Below, in pieces: positions 53,108 through 59,998 of a DNA stretch of 59,998 bases. Numbering within the stretch: position 1 is the stretch's first letter; each line of letters begins with the position of its first letter. The translations under genes were made by a program, and so were the position numbers. This stretch comes from Collimonas silvisoli (GTDB taxonomy: Bacteria; Pseudomonadota; Gammaproteobacteria; Burkholderiales; Burkholderiaceae_D). Below the pieces are notes generated by a model. That model did not search any database, was not told the DNA's origin, and saw only the letters and a list, made by a program, of their open reading frames with translations. The stretch lies in contig NZ_JAGQEG010000029.1 of the NCBI RefSeq assembly GCF_018305005.1, forward strand, positions 1 through 59,998, given 5' to 3'.

Positions 53108-54814
53108 GTGCGAAAATATTTCGTCTGGACCAATTTGTTGTCCATTGGTTTTATTATTCCTTTTTTTGGAGCGCCAGATGCCGTTGCGGCGACGGTCGGA
53201 AACGGTTCGATCATCACACTCAAGAATGGGGGGACCGGTGATTGTCTCAGCGTAACCGGTTCGAGCGCGGGCGGTGGCGCCAAGGCGCAGGGTCAAGCGT
53301 GCAGTAGTTCCTCTTTCCAGCAATGGAAGGCTGTGGCGGATGCCAATGGCGCCTATCAATTGATCAACGTCGGTAGCGGCTTGTGTCTGGATGACCCCGG
53401 GGCATCAACTGCGACGGGTACGGCGATCCAACAGTGGGGGTGTGGTGGCGGGGCATGGCAAAAGTGGCAATTCAAAGATGCGGCGAATGGATACGCCAAC
53501 ATCACTTCAGTGGCGAGCGGGTTGTATCTTGATGAAGATCCGGGCAGCAGTACCGGCGCTGTTCATCAGTGGACAGCCACAGGCAACACAAATCAGCAAT
53601 GGATGGTGACCAGCGGGAGCGGCAGTACGTCGACGGGTCCGATCGGGTTCGGCGCCGGGACGACCGGAGGCGCGGGAGGCCCCGTGGTAACGGTGACGAA
53701 GGCGGCGGATCTTGCATCGGCCCTGTGCGCCACCGCCAGCAATGGCGTGTGCACCGACAGCGCTCCCCGCATCATCCGCATTTCCGGAATCCTCAATTTC
53801 CGCAACACGGAAGGTACTAGGACAGAACTGGGTTGCACGTATTCGGCAAATAGCTGCTCGGTCAATGGAAAATCGGAGCAGATCTTGAACTACGCGAACT
53901 ACTGCTCGGGCAAGTCTACCCATAACATCACCTATGACGCCGCCGGAAAGACACCGCTACTGGTGGGGTCCAACAAGACGGTGATCGGCGTCGGCGTGAA
54001 CTCGGGAATCATGGGAAAAGGATTGGCTCTCCACGGCGGCGTCTCGAACATCATCATACGCAATCTGTCGCTCACCGATATGAACGACGGCGTTATCTGG
54101 GCTGCCGATGCCATCACCATGGATAACGCCAGCCAAGTGTGGATCGACCACAACTACTTCGCCCGCATCGGCCGCCAAATGATCGTGGCGGGCTGGGGTC
54201 CCGCGAAAAACGTGGACATTTCAGGCAACTACTTCGATGGAACCTCGGACTACGGGCATTGGTGCAACGGCAGAGCCTACTGGACCATGCTGCTCAATGG
54301 GGCGAATCAGACCATCACATTGGCGGGCAATCGATTCCACAACACCTCCGGGCGTGGTCCCGAAACAGGTAAACCGTCATCGGCCGCGAGTACGGGCATC
54401 ATCCATATAGTGAACAACTATTACGATTCGACGGAATACTTCACAGGCGGACTAAGTAGCACCAATGTTGTGTCTATCCTGGTTGAGGGTAACTACTACG
54501 CGCAGGGAGATTATTTCTTCCCCATCATGGACACTACCGCAAACAAAACCGACACGAATTCCAACTGGAATTTCGCTCCAGTCAGCGGCAATATTGCCAG
54601 AGCCAACAACACTTGCAATTCAGTGTTGGGGCGTGACTGCGTGGCTAACGTTGACGATAACGGGAAAGCTTCGGACTTCCTCCTCAATCCGACGGTGATG
54701 TCGAACATTCAGGGATCCGGTTCAGCCGTCCAGGCGATCAAGTCTGTGATACCCGCGGATCCTTCGACCGTCGCCAATCAGACGTTCGGACCGCAGGCCA
54801 ACATCGGGCAGTGA
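53108..54814 (+). CDS. Secreted pectin/pectate lyase with N-terminal ricin-type lectin domain
   Basis: 568 residues from GTG 53108 with AAGGA upstream. Signal peptide about 1-28. Ricin-B (CBM13-like) trefoil about 33-175 with three QxW repeats (FQQWKA, WQKWQF, NQQWMV). A Gly/Ser linker leads to a PL1 beta-helix about 195-560: HNITYDAAGK, IIIRNLSLTDMNDGVIW, the conserved VWIDHNYFARIGRQM block (WIDH and Arg as in pectin lyases), NRFHNTSGRGPETG. GRQ rather than a dense set of Ca-binding Asp hints at pectin rather than pectate. Secreted by type II export, probably. Confidence 0.9.
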   Translation: MRKYFVWTNLLSIGFIIPFFGAPDAVAATVGNGSIITLKNGGTGDCLSVTGSSAGGGAKAQGQACSSSSFQQWKAVADANGAYQLINVGSGLCLDDPGASTATGTAIQQWGCGGGAWQKWQFKDAANGYANITSVASGLYLDEDPGSSTGAVHQWTATGNTNQQWMVTSGSGSTSTGPIGFGAGTTGGAGGPVVTVTKAADLASALCATASNGVCTDSAPRIIRISGILNFRNTEGTRTELGCTYSANSCSVNGKSEQILNYANYCSGKSTHNITYDAAGKTPLLVGSNKTVIGVGVNSGIMGKGLALHGGVSNIIIRNLSLTDMNDGVIWAADAITMDNASQVWIDHNYFARIGRQMIVAGWGPAKNVDISGNYFDGTSDYGHWCNGRAYWTMLLNGANQTITLAGNRFHNTSGRGPETGKPSSAASTGIIHIVNNYYDSTEYFTGGLSSTNVVSILVEGNYYAQGDYFFPIMDTTANKTDTNSNWNFAPVSGNIARANNTCNSVLGRDCVANVDDNGKASDFLLNPTVMSNIQGSGSAVQAIKSVIPADPSTVANQTFGPQANIGQ

Positions 54815-55018
54815 ATTGCGATAAAGCCTCCCCGTCAGGATGTTTGTCGACGGGGTATTGCAACCCGACTTGCGAAAGGCCGTATGCAAGTTAATCTAGC
54901 CGGTGAGTATCCAAGTTTCTGGAAAAGTGTCTGAAGTCCTTTAACTCTGAGCTATTGCTATGGCGATGTCTTATCTATGAACAAAGCAATGAACACTATG
55001 ATTATCTGCCCTGTGCCA
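54815..55018. other. Gene-free stretch after the pectin lyase
   Basis: No coding frame supported. A CCCCGTC/GACGGGG hairpin at 54830-54855 without U-run may end the lyase transcript. The following 55019-55196 is the second promoter-leader copy. Confidence 0.4.
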
Positions 55019-55196
55019 GGAAATTCTTACGTGCATTTCAGAATTATCTGATTGGTGTTTGCTTTGGCATTATTTATTATTTTTGATAGGGGATAAGTGC
55101 ATTTATTGTCCTTCATAAAGTTAGAAGATGACGGCCAGTGATGCACTCAGCAGCTTACCCAAATAAATATGCCTAAAACAGACTTGCACAATATGA
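55019..55196 (+). repeat. Duplicated promoter-leader block, copy B
   Basis: Gapless match over 96 bases to 49878-49973 and a second match of 55165-55195 to 50016-50046 (AATATG.C.AAAACA..CTTG.AC). With copy A it flanks the 5-kb pectinolytic segment in direct orientation. Here no full-length enzyme gene follows. Confidence 0.65.
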
Positions 55197-55219
55197 ACGC
55201 AAAAAGCGGCGAGTCCGCA

Positions 55220-55408
55220 ATGAGTGCAATTCCTCGCAATGACCTTCTGGTGTCGTACACGGCGGCGGTGGCTAAAGTCACCGGCAAGAGGTTCTGTGCG
55301 CATCATCAAGGAGAGGTAATGGCGGACGAGGGCAGTTTCGTTTTGCGGAGCAGATCCAAACGGTGGATCTGCTTTCGATGCCAGGGACTCACTCGGTGCC
55401 GCCGCTAG
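55220..55408 (+). CDS. Small Cys/His-rich hypothetical protein
   Basis: 62 residues from ATG 55220 (ATGs at 55169 and 55193 are alternatives). KRFCAHHQGEVMADEG and KRWICFRCQGL give a Cys-x2-His ... Cys-x2-Cys arrangement that could bind zinc. It lies in the segment that separates promoter copy B from the signal-peptide relic at 55580, so it may be an inserted gene that captured the promoter. Confidence 0.45.
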   Translation: MSAIPRNDLLVSYTAAVAKVTGKRFCAHHQGEVMADEGSFVLRSRSKRWICFRCQGLTRCRR

Positions 55409-55579
55409 CCGGAATTTGCCAATATTTCGGGTAAATACATGGAATCATCAGTAATAACCGCTTGGTCAGATTGCCGCCGGCCCGAAACATCAATAGATTA
55501 GGCCGCTTCTCTTGAATCCTTCTGTAGTGCTGCGCTGGATAGTGCGACAGGCTATCGAGGAATGATGGCTGTTAAATGT

Positions 55580-55790
55580 CACGATGAGGAAGCGATAAAT
55601 GAGACCAGCGGTAAAGTTCGTCAGACAATTTCTGCCTATAACCGTGCTTTTGCTGGTGGTGTAAAAATTGGGCAACTCAAATCGGAGCCTTTTGCTCAGT
55701 CTGAATTTGACCTGACAGTCGCAGGCTTCAAACCGGGTAACTGTCAGATCAGGTCGCGACCACTACATGTAAAGCTCAAGAGTTATTCTC
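55580..55790 (+). pseudogene. Relic of a second secreted beta-helix gene
   Basis: From 55580 the DNA aligns without gaps for about 70 bases to the start of the gene at 50056: CACGATGA, ATGAG..CAGCG..AAAGTTCG, CTGCC.AT.ACC. Frame from 55599 reads MRPAVKFVRQFLPITVLLLVV then stop, against MRAAKKFAKQILPITMFL in the intact copy. After a frame change FDLTVAGFKPGN resembles LDLTVSPGQ. Remaining coding sequence is lost. Direct support for decay of a duplicated gene. (Region 55409-55579 holds no gene.). Confidence 0.6.
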
Positions 55791-56135
55791 AAAAAAACCA
55801 TTCATGCTGATGAGCTTGCCCCGATCGTCATACTCGCCATAACTGATCCCGGTGCCGATCGTTATGTTCTCTTGCGTTTTCATTTCCCAGTTGGCGATGC
55901 TTTTTTGATGGTGCGACATGAAATAGGTCGTGACGAAATAAGCGCTGGGAATCTGTTGACGCAAATTCTCCATGTAATTGATGAGCTCATCCCATGATGT
56001 CGCTCGCACCAGTGGGTCTGTGTAAACGGCGTTATCGGCGAGTACCTCTGAGAATGCCGCCAGCCGATCCGCCCTGTTTGTCATTTTCCAGGCAGAGGTA
56101 TATTTTTCCCATGTCTTTTCAAGATCTGCGTTCAT
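55776..56135 (-). CDS. NTF2-like/SnoaL-type small protein
   Basis: 119 residues from ATG 56135, which has AGGAG 8 bases upstream; the start at 56159 overlaps the previous gene's stop. Cone-shaped NTF2-like fold features: WEKYTSAWKMTNRADRLAAF, VYTDPLVRATSWDELINYM and C-terminal GKLISMNGFFEN. Used as isomerase, hydrolase or binding fold. Same operon as the AraC/GyrI gene upstream. Confidence 0.85.
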   Translation of the reverse strand: MNADLEKTWEKYTSAWKMTNRADRLAAFSEVLADNAVYTDPLVRATSWDELINYMENLRQQIPSAYFVTTYFMSHHQKSIANWEMKTQENITIGTGISYGEYDDRGKLISMNGFFENNS

Positions 56136-56155
56136 GTTTGCTGCTCCTGTCGTGA

Positions 56156-57025
56156 TCAATTTATTGGAATGGCATAGTGCATGATCGATTCATTCGAGCT
56201 GGGGTTATAGTCCGCGCCATAGAACTCCAGATCGGCCGCATTGGAGTGTCTTCTCCCGCTGCGCGGCAGCCAGGTCGAGTAAATATAGTTGATGGTGCTG
56301 TCAATCAAATTGACGGCGCCTTTGTGCGTAAATCTGGCATAGGTGCATGCCGGGTTTTCAATCGCCAGCATGCCGTCCGGGATATCCGTGAGCGCAGTCA
56401 CTTCAATCGCGCAAAAATATTCCAGTTCATCGCTGTTCTCTGCTATCTGCCTGACGATGCCGTAGCAGGTGCCGCCAACCCTGTTCTTGATCTCGGGCAG
56501 CCGTGAAACGAATTGCTGCCATAGCGGCGGGAGCTTTTCGCCGATATTGTTTTTCTCTGAGTCCGTGCCAAAGAAACTTGTTCTTAGCCCCACAAGGTGC
56601 ATTTCTTTTTGCACATAAATTTCGGGAACGGTATTCATCCTCTTGTTGATGTGTTCAAGGTAGTCTTGATCGAACTTTATCTTTTGGGGGAATGGGCGCC
56701 TCTTTCCTGCTTTGCGAAATTCGGCCGGCGTAGTATCAAACGCCGATTTAAACGCTCGCGTAAAGCTCTCCTGACTTTCGAAATCCGCTTCCATTGCGAT
56801 GTCGATGATTTTTTTGTCGCTGTTCAATAATTGATCGAGCGCTTTCCCGAGTCTTCTTGAGCGGATGTAGTCCTTGACGGTATCGCCTGTCAGTCCTTTA
56901 AATATGCGTTGAAAATGCCATCGGCTCAGCCCGGCTCCGCTTGCCACGGCGCTGATGGAAATTGGCTGCTCAAGATTGGCTTCGATATAGTCGACGCCGC
57001 GTTGAATTTGATCGAGATAATTCAT
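56156..57025 (-). CDS. AraC-family regulator with GyrI-like effector domain
   Basis: 289 residues. AraC double helix-turn-helix 5-105 (LSRWHFQRIFKGLTGDTVKDY, trimmed; FESQESFTRAFKSAFDTTPAEFR), then a GyrI/BmrR-like small-molecule domain about 130-289 (VGLRTSFFGTD, FCAIEVTALTDIP, YARFTHKGAV, ADLEFYGADY). Same layout as E. coli Rob and drug-responsive regulators. It precedes the NTF2-like gene with 20 bp spacing, and may control it. GGAG upstream of the ATG. Confidence 0.9.
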   Translation of the reverse strand: MNYLDQIQRGVDYIEANLEQPISISAVASGAGLSRWHFQRIFKGLTGDTVKDYIRSRRLGKALDQLLNSDKKIIDIAMEADFESQESFTRAFKSAFDTTPAEFRKAGKRRPFPQKIKFDQDYLEHINKRMNTVPEIYVQKEMHLVGLRTSFFGTDSEKNNIGEKLPPLWQQFVSRLPEIKNRVGGTCYGIVRQIAENSDELEYFCAIEVTALTDIPDGMLAIENPACTYARFTHKGAVNLIDSTINYIYSTWLPRSGRRHSNAADLEFYGADYNPSSNESIMHYAIPIN

Positions 57026-57212
57026 CAGTTCTCCTTAGTGGACGAATGATAAAAGGATTTAAATCCGGGGTTTTGATATTTTGTGCTCGATTTTGATCAG
57101 CATGACAGCCGATGTGTAGTCTTGAATATCGGGGCGGAGCGGAGGCGAACCTGGTAGTTGCGCGCCACGAGATTGACGTCAAGGTGGTCGTGAGGAATTG
57201 CAGAATCTCGGG

Positions 57213-57249
57213 ACAAAAGAAAAGGGGCCACATTTGCATGTGGCCCCTT
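57213..57249 (-). terminator. Terminator of the tRNA-Asn transcript
   Basis: AAGGGGCCAC/GTGGCCCCTT 10-bp stem; on the minus strand it runs into TTTTCTTTT. It lies just downstream of the tRNA 3' end at 57257. Confidence 0.85.
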
Positions 57250-57256
57250 GGAATCT

Positions 57257-57306
57257 TGGCTCCCCGACCTGGACTCGAACCAGGGACCTGCGGATTAACA
57301 GTCCGC
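57257..57306 (-). other. 3' half of tRNA-Asn(GTT), attachment site of the integrative element
   Basis: The minus strand reads GCGGA-CTGTTAA-TCCGC (anticodon stem-loop, anticodon GTT), then the T-arm CCTGG-TTCGAGT-CCAGG, acceptor strand TCGGGGA, discriminator G and encoded CCA. The 5' half (acceptor 5' strand and D-arm) is absent: plus-strand sequence right of 57306 does not pair with it. A 3'-end fragment beside an integrase is the mark of an att site; the intact tRNA should be rebuilt at the element's other end, outside the window. Confidence 0.85.
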
Positions 57307-57484
57307 AAGAATTTGCGTTTCTTTGTGTTGATTTGCGTTTATATGATTCAAGGTATTTTATTTTTCATAGAGAGATTTCTGATTTTCTCTGATTGTTGTG
57401 TTGACCTGTATTGATTGAATATCCGATAATTTGGTTACATGAAGCTTACATGAATTCGTGTAACCAAGTCTAAAGGGAGCAGCG

Positions 57485-58786
57485 GTGGCAAAGGTCAATT
57501 TCACGATAGCACGAATAGAAGGTCATAGTTGTCTAGCTGGAAAATCGCAATCTTTCCTATGGGACGAAAAGACACCTGGCCTGGGCCTGCGCGCGACGGC
57601 GGCCGGCGCTAAGGCATACATCTTCCAAGCGAAGATTCACGGCAGTACTGTGCGCGTGACCATTGGTGACCCTAAAAGCTGGCCTATCGATAAAGCGCAA
57701 GGGGAAGCACGTCGTTTGCAGCGTATGGTTGATGAGGGAAAAGATCCCAGGGAGGTCCGAGCTGATCAGCGTGTCGCTAGCATAGCTCGGAAAGCAGAAG
57801 CACGTCGCCAAGATGTAACTTTTGCTGTTGCCTGGGAAGCCTACTTGAAGGCGCGCAAGCCGCACTGGAGTGACCGTCACTATCAGGATCATGAGAATCT
57901 GGCGAGCGAAGGCGGTGTGCCAAAGAAACGTGGCAAGGGGGTGACGATGGCAGGTCCGCTTGCATCCTTACGCCCGTTAAAACTGGCTGACCTTACCAGT
58001 GCGTATATCACGGAATGGTTGGAGTCTCACACCGCCGACCGTGCCACGATGGCGGCATTGGCATATCGGTTGCTGCGAGCATTTATCAGGTGGGCAGCAG
58101 ATACTGACGAGTATCGCAGCACCATTCCTACGGATGTTTACAAGGTTCGTAGTGTTAAAGACGCTGTGCCGAAGGTAAAGCCGAAGGACGGCGACTGCTT
58201 GCAACGAGAGCAGTTGCCCGCCTGGTTCGATGCTGTGCGCAAGCTAGACAATCCCGTTATCAGTGCTTACCTGCAAGCTCTGTTGCTCTCCGGCCCGCGT
58301 CGAGAGGAGATGGCCGCACTGAAGTGGACTGACGTGGATTTTCAGTGGCGCAGCCTATCGCTGGCCGACAAGATAGAGGATGCTGGTCGGGTCATTCCGC
58401 TGACGCCATATCTATCGTCATTGTTGGCTGCGCTCCCGCGTCGCAATGAATGGGTGTTCAGCAGCCTGGGCGCTGAGGATGGGAAGATAGCTGAACCGCG
58501 TATAGCGCATAATCAAGCACTTGCCGCCGCTGGCCTGCCTCATTTGACCTTGCACGGCCTGCGCCGCTCATTCGGTACGCTGTCTGAGTGGTGCGAGGTT
58601 CCCGTAGGTGTCGTTGCGCAAATTCAAGGGCACAAGCCAAGTGCGATAGCCGAGAAGCACTATCGCCGCCGGCCACTGGATCTCCTGCGTATGTGGCATG
58701 ACAAGATCGAAATATGGATATTAGAGCAGGCTGGAATTAAATTTGCGCCTATAAATGAAGCGTCTAATTTGAAATTATCTTGTTAG
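57485..58786 (+). CDS. int: Tyrosine-type site-specific integrase (P4/DUF4102 family)
   Basis: 433 residues from a GTG start with AAGGGAG upstream. N-terminal arm-binding DUF4102 domain (about 1-90: TPGLGLRATAAGAKAYIFQ, VTIGDPKSWPIDKAQGEARR), core-binding domain about 105-210, catalytic domain about 230-410: Arg272 in LLSGPRREEM, His357-x-x-Arg360 in LHGLRRSFG, His383 region in IQGHKPS, Tyr393 in KHYRRRP. Full length with all catalytic residues, so likely active. Acts on the tRNA-Asn att site next to it. Confidence 0.95.
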   Translation: MAKVNFTIARIEGHSCLAGKSQSFLWDEKTPGLGLRATAAGAKAYIFQAKIHGSTVRVTIGDPKSWPIDKAQGEARRLQRMVDEGKDPREVRADQRVASIARKAEARRQDVTFAVAWEAYLKARKPHWSDRHYQDHENLASEGGVPKKRGKGVTMAGPLASLRPLKLADLTSAYITEWLESHTADRATMAALAYRLLRAFIRWAADTDEYRSTIPTDVYKVRSVKDAVPKVKPKDGDCLQREQLPAWFDAVRKLDNPVISAYLQALLLSGPRREEMAALKWTDVDFQWRSLSLADKIEDAGRVIPLTPYLSSLLAALPRRNEWVFSSLGAEDGKIAEPRIAHNQALAAAGLPHLTLHGLRRSFGTLSEWCEVPVGVVAQIQGHKPSAIAEKHYRRRPLDLLRMWHDKIEIWILEQAGIKFAPINEASNLKLSC

Positions 58787-58823
58787 AATCTTTGTTATTT
58801 CATATTGACCGAACGAGACAACA

Positions 58824-59998
58824 TTGATTGATGCCGAAACCGAAACCAAGAATTGGTACGAGCCAATACCAGAGGTCAAGTGTCCTCCCATTGGATGGAT
58901 CGAGTGCACGAGAGCCGTTTTACCACCACTCATCAAAAAATTTGATCCTGAGATATTGCGGCAATTGCATGGCGGCGAAATAACACGTGAGGAAGCCCAT
59001 CGGCAGATGGATGAGAAGGAAAAGCCGGAAAAGATAGTCGCAGAAGAGCGGCAGTTAAGGATAACTGCAGCCATACAAAAGATGCCCGATCCGGCACATA
59101 TGCAACTGATGGATGTTTGCGGCTCAGGTGTGCTGCCAAGAGAAATTTCGCTGAACCAAGACGGGTGCATTTTAAATAAGCCGTATTATCGCTTAACAGA
59201 GGCCGCCGAATTGACAGGGATTGCAGAGCGGGATTTGTTGCATCACGCAATAGGTGGCGGCTTGATTCTGCTTGTCCCTATTTCTGATGAAGTCAAGATA
59301 ACTGCATCAATATGCGCCGCTCATGAAATGCAAAATCATGTAGATCAAATATTTGCCACATCTATATATCCTTGGCGCCATGAAGAGTTCGGAAAACGTA
59401 CGGACCTTTCCACTCCCAATATGCTGATATTGAGCCGACTAAACTGCCAAAAAATCGATGTGCATAAAGAGGTTTTGGAAAATTGTTTCGAGGCCGGCTA
59501 TCGGATTGATGGTAACAACATTTTTTACGCGAATCCACGCTCATCTAATGAGTACATCAAACAGGTTGCAATTTCTGATTCTTCTCAAAGATTTTTTGTA
59601 GAGAAGACAGCTATATGGAAAACAGGAGCGCAGAACGCCCAAACCGGATTGAAATATGGCGAAGAAAAAATCAGAATAAAGTTTGATGATTTATTCGTGA
59701 TGGGTTTTAACTTAAAAGCGTTGATAGATAGCTTGCCTGAGACCAAGCTGATCCCTTCAACTGTTGATGAGAAAGCTGGCCCCTGGACTACTCCACAAAA
59801 ATTTGTACCTATCTCGGCTACGACTAAGGCCAAGAATGGCCAGCCTATTGGTTTGTCGACCCCTGACATTGCAGCGGCATTTGACGGTCTTAGTGGTTGG
59901 GATGCAAAAAAATGGAAAAAAAATCTGACAGAGGCGGAATGGACAAAGGAGGCAATTACACACCACGGACGCGCTGGAAATGGAGGTGCCACATTTTG
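58824..59998 (+). CDS. Cargo protein with excisionase-like segment (3' partial)
   Basis: One uninterrupted frame runs from 58809 to the window edge (over 390 codons) with no stop. The start is uncertain: TTG 58824 gives the full frame, ATG 59007 is the first ATG. It reads PPIGWIECTRAVLPPLIKKF, an acidic/basic helical part, then PYYRLTEAAELTGIAERDLL, a MerR/excisionase-like helix-turn-helix start, and a long unrecognised region. Lower GC than its neighbours and many rarer codons fit recent transfer. Similar proteins are often seen just after such integrases; function unknown. Confidence 0.6.
   Translation, partial: MIDAETETKNWYEPIPEVKCPPIGWIECTRAVLPPLIKKFDPEILRQLHGGEITREEAHRQMDEKEKPEKIVAEERQLRITAAIQKMPDPAHMQLMDVCGSGVLPREISLNQDGCILNKPYYRLTEAAELTGIAERDLLHHAIGGGLILLVPISDEVKITASICAAHEMQNHVDQIFATSIYPWRHEEFGKRTDLSTPNMLILSRLNCQKIDVHKEVLENCFEAGYRIDGNNIFYANPRSSNEYIKQVAISDSSQRFFVEKTAIWKTGAQNAQTGLKYGEEKIRIKFDDLFVMGFNLKALIDSLPETKLIPSTVDEKAGPWTTPQKFVPISATTKAKNGQPIGLSTPDIAAAFDGLSGWDAKKWKKNLTEAEWTKEAITHHGRAGNGGATF

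Larger units (their letters stand above)
57257..59998. mobile_element. Left end of an integrative element (genomic island or ICE), runs off the window
   Basis: It starts at the tRNA-Asn 3' fragment, carries a P4-type tyrosine integrase at 57485-58786 and an AT-richer cargo gene from 58824. Between 57307 and 57484 there is no gene but AT-rich sequence with repeated TTTGCGTTT, possible integrase arm sites. No right end is seen. Confidence 0.8.

Noticed and set aside
55562..55810. 82-codon plus-strand hypothetical protein
   Set aside because: Alignment to the 50056 gene shows that the region is a frameshifted signal-peptide/beta-helix relic, not an intact gene.
57257..57306. A complete tRNA-Asn gene
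   Set aside because: The acceptor 5' strand and D-arm are missing to the right; only the 3' half is present.

Overview
The window looks like a chromosomal segment of a high-GC betaproteobacterium of the Burkholderiales, most likely Oxalobacteraceae (Collimonas / Herbaspirillum / Janthinobacterium type). This rests on protein style (ExbB-ExbD-ExbD-TPR cluster, phosphocholine-type phospholipase C, Flp/Tad locus, ricin-lectin pectinase) and is inference. Genes are densely packed, metabolically versatile and fit a soil- or plant-associated heterotroph.

Layout. 1-3.1 kb: end of a TonB-energising ExbB/ExbD/ExbD operon with a TPR protein. 3.2-9.8 kb: small lipoproteins, an aldehyde dehydrogenase facing a LysR regulator, a Crp/Fnr regulator, an Asp/Glu racemase-type enzyme and an AzlCD amino-acid exporter. 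9.8-13.7 kb: AmtB ammonium transporter and a Tat-exported phospholipase C. 13.8-21.6 kb: a D-xylose locus, xylR-galM facing xylA-xylF-xylG-xylH. 21.8-23 kb: small secreted and hypothetical proteins plus a REP doublet. 23.5-33.9 kb: a Flp/Tad pilus operon (three pilin-like genes, prepilin peptidase, CpaB, secretin, lipoprotein, TadE, TadG, CpaE, CpaF, TadB, TadC), with a convergent histidine kinase/LuxR pair. 36.8-40.8 kb: periplasmic small proteins, a cupin, a persulfide-dioxygenase-like enzyme, a RibD-like reductase and a HAD phosphatase. 41.2-49.8 kb: a catabolic cluster of unknown substrate (FAD 2-hydroxyacid dehydrogenase, polyamine-type ABC importer with a fused permease, DapA-family lyase, IclR regulator, FMN 2-hydroxyacid oxidase). 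49.9-55.8 kb: a plant-cell-wall island with a broken beta-helix gene, a gluzincin-type metallopeptidase, a ricin-lectin/pectin lyase and a second gene relic. 55.8-57.0 kb: NTF2-like protein and AraC/GyrI regulator. 57.26 kb to the end: left end of an integrative element in a tRNA-Asn gene, with a tyrosine integrase and an AT-richer cargo gene that runs off the window.

The strongest unexplained structure is: (i) a 15-bp operator-like motif present twice before the 41.2-kb operon and once in the iclR/oxidase divergent promoter, which ties the catabolic cluster into one regulon; (ii) two far-apart genes for small Ala/Lys-rich secreted proteins that share a conserved leader hairpin with a wobble change and the same terminator type; (iii) a promoter-leader-signal-peptide block duplicated at both ends of the pectinolytic island, the second copy being a gene ghost split by about 380 bp; (iv) an aldehyde dehydrogenase whose general-base Glu is Ala. 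No CRISPR array, rRNA or complete tRNA was seen.
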